DNA from: Deinococcus seoulensis
GTDB lineage: Bacteria; Deinococcota; Deinococci; Deinococcales; Deinococcaceae
Length of the DNA stretch: 64,000 nucleotides
Assembly (NCBI RefSeq): GCF_014648115.1
Contig: NZ_BMQM01000020.1
Coordinates: 17,848-81,847 of the forward strand
Reading direction: 5' to 3'
In this document: in pieces, positions 19,057 to 30,422 of the stretch
Layout: every line of letters starts with the position of its first letter
Numbering within the stretch: the stretch's first letter is position 1
The notes under the pieces: model-generated
What the model was told of the DNA's origin: nothing
The model's input: only the letters and a program-made list of their open reading frames with translations
Database searches by the model: none
Translations under genes and position numbers: made by a program

Positions 19057-19683
19057 GTGATTCTGCCGCAACTGAAAACCCGCACCCGCGTGCAGCACGA
19101 GCAGGCGGAGGCCAGTCTGAACCTGATGGACCCGCTCCTGACGCGCGGGGAGTACGTGCGGGTGCTGCGGCACATGTGGACGCTGTACGTGCCGCTCGAG
19201 GACCGGCTGGGGGCGCTGCTGGGCCCGGCGAACCGGGCGGCGTTGGACTGGCCGGCACGCCTGAAACGCCCGCTGCTGGAACGCGACCTGCGGGACCTGG
19301 GCAGCCCACTGCCGGACCGTGCGCTGCACCCGGACGCGCTGGACTTCCTGCACGCAGAGGCGGACGCCTGGGGCGCGGCGTACGTGCTGGAGGGCGCCAC
19401 GCTGGGCGGCCAACTGCTGCGCCGCCACCTGCACACGGCCCTGGACCTGGGGAACGGGGGCGCGGCGTTCTACGGCAGTTACGGCGAGCTGGTCGGGCCG
19501 CGCTGGAAGGCGTTCGGCGCGGCGCTCGAGGCGCGCGGCGCGGCCGACCCGGACCCGCAGGGATTCGCGGAGCGGGCGGTGCAGGCGGCCGGGCGGACCT
19601 TCGCGCTGTTCATCACGCCCGGCGCGGCGGTCCCCGCAGGGCAGCCGTCCGCGCGGCCCGGTCAGGTCGGGGGGGCACTGTGA
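19057..19683 (+). CDS. bphO: Heme oxygenase, biliverdin-producing
   Basis: The 208-residue protein has the bacterial heme-oxygenase features: LKTRTRVQHEQAE with the proximal heme His at residue 14, LYVPLEDRLG, AYVLEGATLGGQLL and the distal-helix segment AAFYGSYGELVGPRWKAF with conserved glycines. It opens heme to biliverdin, the chromophore needed by the phytochrome encoded next. The GTG start has AGAGGG just upstream. Its stop overlaps the bphP start as GTGA, so the enzyme and its photoreceptor are translationally coupled. The Pro-rich C-terminal tail carries no domain. Confidence 0.93.
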   Translation: MILPQLKTRTRVQHEQAEASLNLMDPLLTRGEYVRVLRHMWTLYVPLEDRLGALLGPANRAALDWPARLKRPLLERDLRDLGSPLPDRALHPDALDFLHAEADAWGAAYVLEGATLGGQLLRRHLHTALDLGNGGAAFYGSYGELVGPRWKAFGAALEARGAADPDPQGFAERAVQAAGRTFALFITPGAAVPAGQPSARPGQVGGAL

Positions 19684-22040
19684 CCGGCCACGACGATCAG
19701 GCGCCCGGCGCCGCGCCACCCGCGCTGGCCGTGCAGGTGGCGCGGCTGGGCGAACCGGTGGACCTGACCAACTGCGACCGCGAACCGATCCACATTCCCG
19801 GCGCGGTGCAGCCGCACGGGGTGCTGCTGGTGCTGCGCGGCGACGTGGCGGTGCAGGTCAGCGGGAACACCGGGGCGCACTTCGGGCTGAGCGTGAACGA
19901 CGTGCTGAGCGGTGGCCTGGAGGTCCTGCTGGACCCGCCGACGCTCTCGCGGGTGCGGGCGGCGCTGGACAGCGAACCGCTGCGCGACAACCCGCTGTAC
20001 CTGCTGAGCACCCCGGTGTGCGGGCGGGGCCTGTTCGACCTGATCGCACACCGGCGCGGCGAGCAGCTGATCCTGGAATTCGAGACGGCGCGGGCGGGCC
20101 GCCCCCCGGTGGACAGTTACAGTCAGGTCAAGCGGTCCGTGGCGCGCCTGAACGCCACGCTGGACCTGGGTGAGTTCGCGGTCGCGGCGGCCGAGGAGGT
20201 GCGCCGCCTGACCGGCTTCGACCGCGTGATGGTCTACCAGTTCGCCGAGGACGGCACCGGCACGGTCATCGCGGAGAACGTCCGTGAGGACATGACCCCG
20301 TACCTGGGGCTGCGGTACCCGGCGTCGGACATTCCGCAGCAGGCGCGGGCGCTGTACGTGCAGAACATGCTGCGCATCATCGCGGACGTCACGTACGACC
20401 CGGTCCCGATGTTCGCGCGCCAGGGCGAGGGCGTCCCGGACGACATGACCACACCGCTGGACATGAGTTACTGCGTGCTGCGCAGCGTCTCCCCCATTCA
20501 CCTGCAGTACCTGAAGAACATGGGCGTGCACGCCTCCATGAGCATCAGTCTGGTGCGCGGCGGGGCGCTGTGGGGCCTGATCGCCTGTCATCACAACTCG
20601 CCCCGGCACCTGCCGTACGACGTGCGGTCCGCCTGCGAACTGCTGGGGCAGGTGGCCAGCGTGCAGATCAGTGCCCGCCAGGAGCAGCGCGACCAGTCCT
20701 ACCAGCTGCAACTGAAGACCGCGCAGACGCAACTGGTCGAACGCATGGCCGAGGAGAGCGACCTGCTCGAGGCGCTGGTGGGCAGCGGCATGAACCTGCT
20801 GCACTTCATCGACGCGCCGGGCGCGGCCGTGTGCCTGGACGGCGAGGTGGTCCTGCTGGGCGCCACGCCGTCACGCACGCAGGTCATGGAACTGGGCGCG
20901 TGGCTGGACACGCAGGCGGAAGTGGACATCCTGCACACGCAGTCGCTGGGTGAACTGCACGCCCCGGCGCAGGCGTACGCGGCGCGGGCCAGTGGGCTGC
21001 TGGCCGTGAAACTCTCGCGCAGCCGCCACGATTACGTGATGTGGTTCCGGCCCGAGGAGTTGCAGACCGTCACCTGGGGCGGCGACCCGAACAAACCCGT
21101 GGAGGTCAGCGAGGACGGCACGGAACGCCTCACGCCGCGCCAGTCGTTCGCGGCGTGGCAGCAGACCGTGCGGGGCCGCAGCGCCGTGTGGCAGTCCGAG
21201 GAACTGGTGGCCGCGCGGGCGCTGCGCCGGGCGATCATGGCGGTCGTGCTGCGCCGCGTGGAGGAACTCGGTCGCCTGAACGAGCACCTGGAACGCAGCA
21301 ACGCCGACCTGGAACGCAGTAACGCCGACCTGGACGCCTTCGCGTACATCGCCAGCCACGACCTGAAAGAACCGCTGCGCGGCCTGCACAACTACTCGGC
21401 GTTCCTGCTCGAAACGTACGAGCAGCAGCTCGACGAGGACGGCGCGGCGAAACTGAGGACGCTGGTGCGGCTCACGCAGCGCATGGACGACCTGATCGAC
21501 TCGCTGCTGCTGTACTCGCGGGTGGGCCGCGTGGACCTGAGTTTCCGGCCCACCGACCTGAACGACCTGCTCGTGGACGTGCTGGAAGTCATCGCGCCGC
21601 GCCTGGAGCAACTGAACGTGCAGGTGCAGGTGCAGCCGGACCTGCCGACCCTGACCATCGACCGCGTGCGGGTGGGCGAGGTGCTGAGCAACCTGATCAC
21701 CAACGCCATGAAGTACAACGACAAGGCGCAGCCGCAGGTGCAGGTCGGCGCGGTCCGCGCGGGCGAACGCGCCCAGCACCCGGACCTGCGCGTGCCGGAC
21801 GGCGTTCCGGCGCAGGCGCACGTGCTGTTCGTGCGCGACAACGGTATCGGCATCCGCGAGAAGCACTTCGAGAACATCTTCCGGATCTTCAAACGCCTGC
21901 ACGCCCGCGACCAGTTCGGCGGCGGGACCGGCGCGGGCCTGACCATCGTCCGCAAGATCGTGGAACGGCACGGCGGGCAGATCTGGGTCAGCAGCGAGTA
22001 CGGTCAGGGCAGCGTGTTCTACTTCACGCTGGAGGCCTGA
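19680..22040 (+). CDS. bphP: Bacteriophytochrome histidine kinase
   Basis: The 786-residue red/far-red photoreceptor starts at GTG 19680. Its PAS region carries NCDREPIHIPGAVQPHG with Cys32, the expected biliverdin attachment site. The GAF domain has LRYPASDIPQQAR with the PASDIP signature and the conserved DxSxC-like MSYCVLRSVSPIH block. The PHY tongue includes HDYVMWFRPE. A helical linker with a repeated LERSNADLERSNADLDAF heptad-like stretch leads to HisKA ([11 protein letters not shown], His560) and HATPase boxes NAMKYND, VRDNGIGI and GGGTGAGLTIV. All elements of a working phytochrome kinase are visible. The cognate response regulator starts 2 nt after its stop. Confidence 0.96.
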   Translation: MTGHDDQAPGAAPPALAVQVARLGEPVDLTNCDREPIHIPGAVQPHGVLLVLRGDVAVQVSGNTGAHFGLSVNDVLSGGLEVLLDPPTLSRVRAALDSEPLRDNPLYLLSTPVCGRGLFDLIAHRRGEQLILEFETARAGRPPVDSYSQVKRSVARLNATLDLGEFAVAAAEEVRRLTGFDRVMVYQFAEDGTGTVIAENVREDMTPYLGLRYPASDIPQQARALYVQNMLRIIADVTYDPVPMFARQGEGVPDDMTTPLDMSYCVLRSVSPIHLQYLKNMGVHASMSISLVRGGALWGLIACHHNSPRHLPYDVRSACELLGQVASVQISARQEQRDQSYQLQLKTAQTQLVERMAEESDLLEALVGSGMNLLHFIDAPGAAVCLDGEVVLLGATPSRTQVMELGAWLDTQAEVDILHTQSLGELHAPAQAYAARASGLLAVKLSRSRHDYVMWFRPEELQTVTWGGDPNKPVEVSEDGTERLTPRQSFAAWQQTVRGRSAVWQSEELVAARALRRAIMAVVLRRVEELGRLNEHLERSNADLERSNADLDAFAYIASHDLKEPLRGLHNYSAFLLETYEQQLDEDGAAKLRTLVRLTQRMDDLIDSLLLYSRVGRVDLSFRPTDLNDLLVDVLEVIAPRLEQLNVQVQVQPDLPTLTIDRVRVGEVLSNLITNAMKYNDKAQPQVQVGAVRAGERAQHPDLRVPDGVPAQAHVLFVRDNGIGIREKHFENIFRIFKRLHARDQFGGGTGAGLTIVRKIVERHGGQIWVSSEYGQGSVFYFTLEA

Positions 22041-22041
22041 G

Positions 22042-22470
22042 GTGTCACTGAGCCCCGTCCTGGTCGTCGAGGACAGCGACGAGGACTACCAGGCGACCCT
22101 GTGGGCCATGCAGAAACTGGGCCGCAGCGACCTGCTGGAGCGCTGCACCGACGGCGACGACGCCCTGGACCGCCTGTCGGACCGCGCGCGCCCCTGGCCG
22201 AAACTGGTGCTGCTGGACCTGAACATGCCCGGCACCGACGGCCGCGAGGTGCTGGCCTTCATTCGCAGCACGCCGTTCCTGCGGCCCCTGCCGGTCGTGA
22301 TCCTGTCCACGTCGGCCAGCGAACGCGACGTGAACACCTGCTACGACCTGGGCGCCAACGCCTACCTGCTCAAGCCCGTGAACTTCACGCAGTACACCGA
22401 GCAGTTGCGGGTCACGCTGGACTTCTGGCTGGGCCTGGCGCAACTGCCAGAGCCCGTGGAGTCCACTTGA
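22042..22470 (+). CDS. bphR: Single-domain response regulator of the phytochrome
   Basis: The 142-residue receiver has the acidic pair in [10 protein letters not shown], the phospho-acceptor in [14 protein letters not shown] (Asp59), Thr/Ser in VILSTSAS and Lys in LLKPVNF. It belongs to the Rcp1/BphR group that follows phytochrome kinases. With no output domain, it probably passes phosphate on or acts through protein contact. The GTG at 22042 comes 2 nt after bphP. Its stop overlaps the next gene as TTGA, so the light-signalling operon continues into the REC-PAS-GAF kinase. Confidence 0.93.
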   Translation: MSLSPVLVVEDSDEDYQATLWAMQKLGRSDLLERCTDGDDALDRLSDRARPWPKLVLLDLNMPGTDGREVLAFIRSTPFLRPLPVVILSTSASERDVNTCYDLGANAYLLKPVNFTQYTEQLRVTLDFWLGLAQLPEPVEST

Positions 22471-24515
22471 ACGGGCCGCACCCTGACACTGAACTGCAGG
22501 CCGGGCCGCCCACGCTGCCGCCGCTGCGCGTGCTGATCGTGGACGACAGCCCCGAGGACACCGAGACGTACCGGCACCTGCTGCGCCACTGGCCGGAACG
22601 TGAGGTGCACACGCAGGCCGCCGCGCTGGGTGACGACGCGCTGGACGCCCTGCAACACGGCACCCCGGACGTGATCCTGCTGGACTACCAGTTGCCGGAC
22701 ATGACCGGCCTGGAATTCCTGCACGAGGCCCGCCCGGACTGCGCGGTGATCATGCTGACCGGCGTGGGCGACGAGCAGGTGGCCGTGCAGGCCATGCGTG
22801 CCGGAGCGCAGGACTACCTCGTGAAGGGCCGCCTGAGTGCCGACCTGCTGCGGCAGACGCTGCTGCGCGCCCTGCACACCCACGCCCTGGCACGTGACCT
22901 GCGGCGCTCGCAGGCGCGCACGGCCGCGATCCTGGGGTCCATCACGGACGGGTTCGTCACGCTGGACGAACGCGGGCAGGTCATGGAACTCAACGGCGCG
23001 GCCGAGGTGCTGCTGGGCGCCGACCTGGACCACCTGCGCCGCGCGCCGCCCCCCTGGCACGCCGACCCGGACTTCACGGCGGCCATCGAACGCGCCCGGC
23101 AGGGGGGCGAGATGACGACCGCCGAACTGCACCTGCCGGAGCGGGGCACCTGGCTGCACGCGCGGCTGTACCCGTCGCGCACCGGACTGACCATGTACCT
23201 GTACGACGTCACGGCCCGCCGCGAGGCCGAGGCCCGCGAGCAGCGGTACTCGCGGCGCATGCAGGGCCTGTACGACGCCGCGACCACCCTGAACACCGTC
23301 CGGGAACGCCAGGACGTCCTGCGCGCCATCGTGCGGGTGTCGCAGGCGCTGGTGCGCAGCCCGCTGGTCGTGCTGGCCACGCCGGACCCGGTGAACGCCG
23401 GGGAATGGCTGCTGACCGGCGCGGACGGCCCGGTGGGCAGCCCGGACGACCTGCCCGGCGCGGCCGCCCTGCGGGCCGGACTGCAACTGGCCGTGCAGCC
23501 CGAACAGATCGGCGCGTGCGGCGCAGACTGGACGACCCTGACCCTGACCCGGCCACGCGAGACGGCCGACCCGCAGGCACACGGCCCGCAGACATCCGAC
23601 CAGCAGGCACCCGCCCCGGACACCGGCACCCTGCTGGGCGTGCTGGCCTTCAGGCCGCCGCAGGACGCCGAGCACAGCGACGACACCCGCACGCTGCTGC
23701 TGACGCTGGCGCAGATGCTCTCGCACACCCTGACCCGCTCGGCGCTGTTCGAGGCGGACCGCGAGCACCGCCAGACCCTCGAGGCGCGCGTGCAGACCCG
23801 CACGGCCGCGCTGGAACGCAGCAACCGGGAACTCGAGCAGTTCGCGTACGTCGCCAGCCACGACCTGAAAGAACCGCTGCGGACCATCAGTTCCTTCACG
23901 CAACTGCTTCAGAGCCGCTACGGGCCGCAACTGGACGACCGGGCCCGGCGGTACATCGACATCACCGTGGCGGGCGCGCAGCGCATGTCCACCCTGATCG
24001 AGGACGTGCTGGCCGTCAGCCGCCTGAACACCCAGCCCAGCGTGCCCACCCGCACGGACCTGAACACCCTGGTCGGGCACGTCACCACACAGTTGCAGGC
24101 GCTGATCCACGAGACCGGCGGGACCGTGCAGGTCGGCCCGCTCCCGAACCTGATGGTGGACGCCACGCAGTTCACGCAACTGTTCCAGAACCTGATCGGC
24201 AACGCCCTGAAGTTCCGCCGCCCCGACCGGCCCCCCACCGTGCAGGTGCAGGCGCAGCCCGGCGCGGACAGCTGGACCTTCACGGTGACCGACAACGGCA
24301 TCGGCATCGACCCCGAGTACCACGAGCGGGTGTTCGTGATCTTCCAGCGGCTGCACACCCGCGACCACTACGCCGGGAACGGAATCGGGCTGGCGCTGTG
24401 CCGCAAGATCGTCGAGGGGCGCGGCGGGACCATCTGGCTGTCGGCAACCGACGGGGGCGGCACGACCGTGCAGTTCAGCGTGCCGCACCGCCAGGGCGAC
24501 GCCCGCAGCGCCTGA
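22467..24515 (+). CDS. REC-PAS-GAF hybrid histidine kinase in the phytochrome operon
   Basis: The 682-residue protein starts at TTG 22467, overlapping the bphR stop by 4 nt. An N-terminal receiver (residues about 20-135) carries VDDSPED, Asp73 in [12 protein letters not shown] and Lys in [13 protein letters not shown] domain follows ([18 protein letters not shown]), then a GAF-like segment and a coiled linker. HisKA is [14 protein letters not shown] (His465), and the HATPase boxes are [18 protein letters not shown] and [10 protein letters not shown] receiver placed before the kinase suggests that phosphate from BphP or another kinase controls its activity. Its kinase motif is close to that of BphP. 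The TGA stop is shared with repeat copy C. Confidence 0.9.
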   Translation: MNGPHPDTELQAGPPTLPPLRVLIVDDSPEDTETYRHLLRHWPEREVHTQAAALGDDALDALQHGTPDVILLDYQLPDMTGLEFLHEARPDCAVIMLTGVGDEQVAVQAMRAGAQDYLVKGRLSADLLRQTLLRALHTHALARDLRRSQARTAAILGSITDGFVTLDERGQVMELNGAAEVLLGADLDHLRRAPPPWHADPDFTAAIERARQGGEMTTAELHLPERGTWLHARLYPSRTGLTMYLYDVTARREAEAREQRYSRRMQGLYDAATTLNTVRERQDVLRAIVRVSQALVRSPLVVLATPDPVNAGEWLLTGADGPVGSPDDLPGAAALRAGLQLAVQPEQIGACGADWTTLTLTRPRETADPQAHGPQTSDQQAPAPDTGTLLGVLAFRPPQDAEHSDDTRTLLLTLAQMLSHTLTRSALFEADREHRQTLEARVQTRTAALERSNRELEQFAYVASHDLKEPLRTISSFTQLLQSRYGPQLDDRARRYIDITVAGAQRMSTLIEDVLAVSRLNTQPSVPTRTDLNTLVGHVTTQLQALIHETGGTVQVGPLPNLMVDATQFTQLFQNLIGNALKFRRPDRPPTVQVQAQPGADSWTFTVTDNGIGIDPEYHERVFVIFQRLHTRDHYAGNGIGLALCRKIVEGRGGTIWLSATDGGGTTVQFSVPHRQGDARSA

Positions 24516-24555
24516 TACGGACTCCGTCTGTTTCGCCCTCCACCCGGAATGCACC
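24513..24555 (+). repeat. Dispersed hairpin repeat, copy C (left end only)
   Basis: TGATACGGACTCCGTCTGTT begins exactly at the stop codon of the kinase gene and continues TTCGCC. Similarity fades after about 40 bp, next to the 3' end of the response-regulator gene on the other strand. It is a truncated copy. Confidence 0.75.
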
Positions 24556-24566
24556 GGGGCTGCGGG

Positions 24567-24980
24567 TCAACTGCCCAGGATGCCGCCCACCTGTTCGAGC
24601 AGTTCCATCGGACTGAACGGCTTGATCAGGTAATGGTCCGCGCCTGCCTGACGGCCCTGCTCGATGTCGTCGAGTTGCGCGCGGGCCGTGACCAGCATCA
24701 CGCAGGTGTGCCGCAGCGCCGGGTCGTCCTTGACGCGGCGGCACACCTGATAGCCGTTCAGGGTGCCGGGCATCATGACGTCCAGAATCACGAGGTCCGG
24801 GCGCAGTTCCGGGATGCGGGCCATGGCCTCGTCGCCGCTGGACGCCTCGTGCAGGCGGTAGTCGGTGCCCAGGAACGTCAGGCGGATCAGTTTGCGCAGG
24901 TCGGCGTGATCCTCGACGATCAGGATGACCGGGGGCTGGCGGGAGGCGGTCGGATCGGGCGTTATCGGAAGTTCGGTCAT
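24567..24980 (-). CDS. Single-domain response regulator
   Basis: The 137-residue receiver shows ILIVEDHADLRK, Asp67 in LVILDVMMPG, Thr in MLVTARAQ and Lys in YLIKPFSPMELLEQVG, i.e. all catalytic residues. There is no output domain. The ATG at 24980 is preceded by GAGG; an upstream in-frame frame opening at 25052 is unconserved. It lies 89 bp downstream of the PAS kinase on the same strand and is the likely partner of that kinase. Confidence 0.9.
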   Translation of the reverse strand: MTELPITPDPTASRQPPVILIVEDHADLRKLIRLTFLGTDYRLHEASSGDEAMARIPELRPDLVILDVMMPGTLNGYQVCRRVKDDPALRHTCVMLVTARAQLDDIEQGRQAGADHYLIKPFSPMELLEQVGGILGS

Positions 24981-25069
24981 GTGGGGTTCCTCGTGCGGCG
25001 GGTGCGGATCGGTGACGTGTGCAGCAGCGGAAACGGGCGGCGCGCGTCCCACTGCCCGGCCTGCAACGC

Positions 25070-27892
25070 TCAGTCTGGTGGCGGGTGGACACTCAGCGGG
25101 AACCGCAGGGTCACGGCCGTTCCCTGGCCGGGTTCGCTGGCCAGGGACACGCTCCCGCCGTGGCAGTTCATGATCTCCTGAACGAGACTCAGGCCCAGTC
25201 CGGTGCCCGGAATGCTGCCCGAGTGATCGGCGCGGTAGAAGCGTTCGAAGGCGCGGGCGGCCTGCTCGCGGGTCATGCCGATGCCGCTGTCGGTCACGGT
25301 GACCAGCACGCAGCCGGTACCTGCCGGGTCCGGGGCAGCGTCGATGCGCACCTCGCCGCCCGGCGCGTACTTGAAGGCGTTCGAGATGACGTTCCCCAGC
25401 GCCTGGTGCACCTTCCCGCCGTCCACCGGGACGGGCGGCAGGAGCGGCAGGTTCAGGGTCAGGCGGCCGCTCTCGCCGGGCGGCGCGAACGCCTGGGCGG
25501 CGCTGCGGATCAGCGGCGCGAGGTCCTGCCGGGCGATCACGAAGTCCTTCCCGGCGCGCGCCTCGATCCGCGCGAGGTCCAGCAGTTCGGTCAGCAGCAG
25601 GATCAACCTCCCGGCCTGCCGGTAGATGGTGTCCAGCAGGTCGCGGGTGGTGTCGGGGTCCAGTTGCCGGGTCAGCAGCAGTTCCGCGAACCCGTAGATG
25701 GACGTCATGGGGGTGCGCAGTTCGTGCGCGGCGGTGCTCATGAACTCGCTTTTCATGGAGCTGATCTCGGCCTCGTGCGTGATGTCACGGAAGTACATGA
25801 CCCGCCCCAGCGTGCGGCCCGAGTCGGTTTCCATGGCGCGGGTCGTGCGTTTCAGGACGCGCCGGGCCGGGCGGCTCAGGTGCAGCAGCTCGCCCCCGGC
25901 GCGCAGCGGGTCGCAGATGCGGGCCAGCAGCGCCTCGAACGGCTGTTCACGCAGGCCCAGCAGGTCGGCGTGGGTGGTGCCGGTCAGGTCCAGGAAGGCC
26001 GGGTTGACGTCCACGATCACGCCCGCCTGACTGAACGTCACGAAACCGTCGGGCGAGACGTTGAACACGGAGTTCAGTTGCGTGGTCCGCTCGCGCAGGC
26101 GTTCCTCGGCGGCGCGGCGTTCCGTGATGTCCCGCACGAACCCGGCGTACATGACGGGCGTGGTGGGCAGCGGCACCACCGACAGTTCCACCGGGAATTC
26201 CTCGCCGTCGGCGCGGCAGGCCGTGAGTTCCAGGCGTTTGCCCGCAATGCGGGTCGCGCCGCCCCCGCGCAGGCGTTCCAGGCCTGCCACGTGCCCGGCG
26301 CGCAGGTGGGGCGGCACGATCAGGTCCGCCATGACCTGCCCGCGCGCCTGCTCGCGCGTGAATCCGAAGATGCTCTCGGCGGCCGGGTTGAACTCGCTGA
26401 TGACGCCCCAGCGGTCCGTGGTGATGATGGCGTCCAGCGACGAACGGATGATCGCCATGTTGCGTTCCTCGCTGACGCGCAGCAGTTCGTGGGCGCGCAA
26501 CCGCTCGGCCGCCTGCTCCAGCCACTGCCCGATCAGGTTCGCGAAATCCTCGTCCGGACGCCCGAACGGCGGGGCGCCCGGCGCCCGGTGGAACACCAGC
26601 GCGCCGTGCAGGTCGCCGCCCGCCATGACCGGCACGGCCAGCGCGTCGTCACTGCGGCACGCGCCGCCCACCTGCCGGGCCTGCTCACCGCAGCGCAGCA
26701 GGCCCGCCGGGTCCGGCACGTCGCCCACGCTGGCCTGCACGAACGGCCCGTGCGCGTTCCAGCGTACGTACGCGCCCTGCGCGCCCCGGAAAGCCTCGCG
26801 GCCCACCCGGAGCAGCCGCTCCAGCGTGCCCGGCAGGTCGTCGTCCGGGTCGGTCGTGACCTCGTACAGGTTCCGCAGGCGCGCCTCGGCCTGCTTGATG
26901 TCGGTCAGGTCCGTGATGACCGAGATGCTGCCGCCCCCGCCGCGCGGCACGCGGGTCAGCAGGGTCGGCATGACCCGCCCGTCCGGCAGCGGCAGCGGCA
27001 GTTCCGCCGTCACGCGCTCGGCGCCCACCGCCCCACTCAGAGGCGCGCCGCTCAGTGGCGCTCCGACCGGCTGGCCGACCAGTTCGGCGGCGCTGCGTCC
27101 CAGCGTGCGGGCCAGGGTGGGGTTCACGTACTCGAAGCGGTCGTCCGGGCCGGTCACGTACAGGCCCTCCCCCATGGCGCCCATGACCTGCAACGCGAAA
27201 TCCCGTTCGCGTTGCAGGTTCGTTTCGGCGGCGCGCAGTTCCGCCGCGGCGCGTTCCAGTTGCGCGCGGGCCGCCTCGGCCTCCTCGCTGCGGGCCACCT
27301 CGGTCTTCAGGGCGTGAAGCGTGCCGGTCAGGAGTTGCCGCACGGCCACGGCACTCATGACGGCCAGCAGGACCGCCAGGATGCCCAGCGCCCACTCGGC
27401 GGCGCGCAGGTCCGAGGCGATGCGGCTGCGTTTGAGGCCCAGGGTCGCCACGGCCCCGGTGTAGCCTTCCAGCGCGCCGTCCATCACGGCCGCCAGGGTC
27501 GCCTGCCCGGCCGGGGTCCGCAGGGCGTCCGGCGTGAGGTCCTGCACGGCCTGCGCGGCGCGCAGCAACGCCCGGCGCGGCGTGGGCGGCAGTTCGCCCG
27601 TCAGGGGTTCCCCGGTGACGATCACCGCCTTGGACTGCAGGATCGCCAGCGGAACCGCGAGGTCGGCGGGCCGCGCGCCCTGACTGACCAGCAGGCGCGT
27701 CTCGGCCGTCTGCCGCGTGAACTCCGAGTACGTCCAGCCCGTGATGGACACGCTCGCCAGGTTCGCCACGTTGTTCAGGCGTGAGAACGTCAGGGCCAGC
27801 GTCATCAGGGTCAGGAGGGTCAGCACGGCCAGCGCCGCCAGCGTCAGCCGGGGCCGCCAGCCGCGCAGCAGCGGGGGCGCGCGGCGTGTCAT
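25070..27892 (-). CDS. Membrane multi-PAS/GAF sensor histidine kinase
   Basis: The 940-residue kinase has a transmembrane helix at about residues 16-36, an extracytoplasmic helical sensor of about 150 residues, and a second helix near 190-210 (ILAVLLAVMSAVAV). Then come a PAS domain (VMGAMGEGLYVTGPDDRFEYVN), a GAF-like region, and two more PAS domains (RSSLDAIITTD and FNVSPDGFVTFS). HisKA is FMSTAAHELRTPMTSIYGF (His723) and the HATPase boxes are VISNAFKYAPG, VTDSGIGM and GTGLGLSLVQEI. The ATG at 27892 sits in the end of repeat copy D, which also supplies CGGAG 7 nt upstream. No earlier start is possible without crossing the element. Confidence 0.9.
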   Translation of the reverse strand: MTRRAPPLLRGWRPRLTLAALAVLTLLTLMTLALTFSRLNNVANLASVSITGWTYSEFTRQTAETRLLVSQGARPADLAVPLAILQSKAVIVTGEPLTGELPPTPRRALLRAAQAVQDLTPDALRTPAGQATLAAVMDGALEGYTGAVATLGLKRSRIASDLRAAEWALGILAVLLAVMSAVAVRQLLTGTLHALKTEVARSEEAEAARAQLERAAAELRAAETNLQRERDFALQVMGAMGEGLYVTGPDDRFEYVNPTLARTLGRSAAELVGQPVGAPLSGAPLSGAVGAERVTAELPLPLPDGRVMPTLLTRVPRGGGGSISVITDLTDIKQAEARLRNLYEVTTDPDDDLPGTLERLLRVGREAFRGAQGAYVRWNAHGPFVQASVGDVPDPAGLLRCGEQARQVGGACRSDDALAVPVMAGGDLHGALVFHRAPGAPPFGRPDEDFANLIGQWLEQAAERLRAHELLRVSEERNMAIIRSSLDAIITTDRWGVISEFNPAAESIFGFTREQARGQVMADLIVPPHLRAGHVAGLERLRGGGATRIAGKRLELTACRADGEEFPVELSVVPLPTTPVMYAGFVRDITERRAAEERLRERTTQLNSVFNVSPDGFVTFSQAGVIVDVNPAFLDLTGTTHADLLGLREQPFEALLARICDPLRAGGELLHLSRPARRVLKRTTRAMETDSGRTLGRVMYFRDITHEAEISSMKSEFMSTAAHELRTPMTSIYGFAELLLTRQLDPDTTRDLLDTIYRQAGRLILLLTELLDLARIEARAGKDFVIARQDLAPLIRSAAQAFAPPGESGRLTLNLPLLPPVPVDGGKVHQALGNVISNAFKYAPGGEVRIDAAPDPAGTGCVLVTVTDSGIGMTREQAARAFERFYRADHSGSIPGTGLGLSLVQEIMNCHGGSVSLASEPGQGTAVTLRFPLSVHPPPD

Positions 27893-28028
27893 ACGGACTC
27901 CGATTGAATGGGCTGCAAAGCCCGTTCAATCCGAGCGGATGCGAGGAGGAGAGAAACGGATTCCGGACGTGGAGTTGGCAACCCGGCGCCCTCCCGGGTT
28001 GTCAACGAAATAAACGGAATCCGTATCA
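27889..28028 (+). repeat. Dispersed hairpin repeat, copy D (most complete)
   Basis: The element is 140 bp with ends TCATACGGACTCCG and CGGAATCCGTATCA. Hairpin 1 pairs GATTGAATGGGCT with AGCCCGTTCAATC over a GCAA loop, with one T/G mismatch. Hairpin 2 pairs TTGGCAACCCGG with CCGGGTTGTCAA, with one G/T. Its left end contains the ATG (minus strand) of the PAS-kinase gene. Confidence 0.9.
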
Positions 28029-28072
28029 CGGCACGCCGCGCGCCGCAGCGCCGCAGGATCGTGGCACGCCGG

Positions 28073-28606
28073 TCATGGGGCCGCCGGGCGCTCCTCGATT
28101 CTCATGAGTTGCCACACCCACGCGCCGTTGTACAGGTTCGGGTCCAGTTTCACCGCGTGGTACGGCAGCGTCAGGTACACCGGCCCGAAATCCCGTAATT
28201 CCAGCGTCTGCCCGTCGCCCTTCAGGGCCATGATGATCGGCACGTCCTTCAGCGCGGCCAGTTTCAGGTCGAAGGTGTACCGGTCGTGCGCCACGAGGTG
28301 CAGCGTCGCGTCGCTCTGCACGCCACTGGCCTCCAGCGCGCGGCTCAGCAGCGGTCCCACGTAGGTGTGCGCCTCATTCTTGCGGGACGGGTCGGGCGTG
28401 GTGAACGTCACCAGTCCCAGCGCCGCCAGTCCGGCGCGCGTGAACGTCGTCTGCCTGCCCTGCGCGTTCACGACCGTCAGCACGACCGGCCCCGGAACCG
28501 CCAGCGCCGGGTCGGGCGGCACGGCCGTGAACACCGGCGCCGATGAACGGCACGCGGACAGGGACACCACGGCCAGCGCGGCCAGCACGAAACGGGACTT
28601 GATCAC
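28073..28606 (-). CDS. Lipoprotein with a molybdopterin-oxidoreductase-like fold
   Basis: The 177-residue protein begins MIKSRFVLAALAVVSLSACRSS, a lipoprotein signal with the lipidated Cys near residue 19. The rest resembles the small substrate/cofactor domain of sulfite-oxidase-like proteins: a TFTRAGLAALGLVTF segment, an HTYVGPLLSRALEASGV segment and LTLPYHAVKLDPNLYNGAWVW near the C-terminus. It lacks the molybdopterin-ligating Cys, so enzymatic activity is unlikely; a binding role is possible. The GTG at 28606 has GGAGG 8 nt upstream and was preferred to the ATG at 28621. The family call is tentative. Confidence 0.6.
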   Translation of the reverse strand: MIKSRFVLAALAVVSLSACRSSAPVFTAVPPDPALAVPGPVVLTVVNAQGRQTTFTRAGLAALGLVTFTTPDPSRKNEAHTYVGPLLSRALEASGVQSDATLHLVAHDRYTFDLKLAALKDVPIIMALKGDGQTLELRDFGPVYLTLPYHAVKLDPNLYNGAWVWQLMRIEERPAAP

Positions 28607-28846
28607 GGAAGAGACCTCCATAGTACGCGGCGCGGGGCGGACACGGCTGAACACGGGCAACAGCGAAAGCGGCGTATGCCCGGCAGCGTAACGGGGCGGG
28701 TCATGCAGTTTTCTTGCAGACCCGCCCCACCCGCTCACCTGCGGGCCGCCCATATCCGTCACGCAGCAGCCGGGCGGGCCGCACAGATCACTCTGCGCGG
28801 CCCGCTCCGGCTGTCCGATCGTTTCCGCCCTGACCGCTCTTCTACG

Positions 28847-28874
28847 TCAGCGGTTCCGTATCAGCGGTTCTGCG

Positions 28875-28888
<14 letters not shown>
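28847..28888 (+). repeat. 14-bp tandem repeat at the dehydrogenase 3' end
   Basis: Three copies of TCAGCGGTTCYGNN start at 28847, 28861 and 28875. The third contains the stop codon (minus strand) and last codons of the semialdehyde dehydrogenase gene, so the gene's end has been duplicated twice downstream. Confidence 0.75.
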
Positions 28889-30383
<1,495 letters not shown>

Positions 30384-30422
30384 GGGGAACTCCTGTGGAG
30401 GGCAAGGCGGGGAGGGAGAGCG

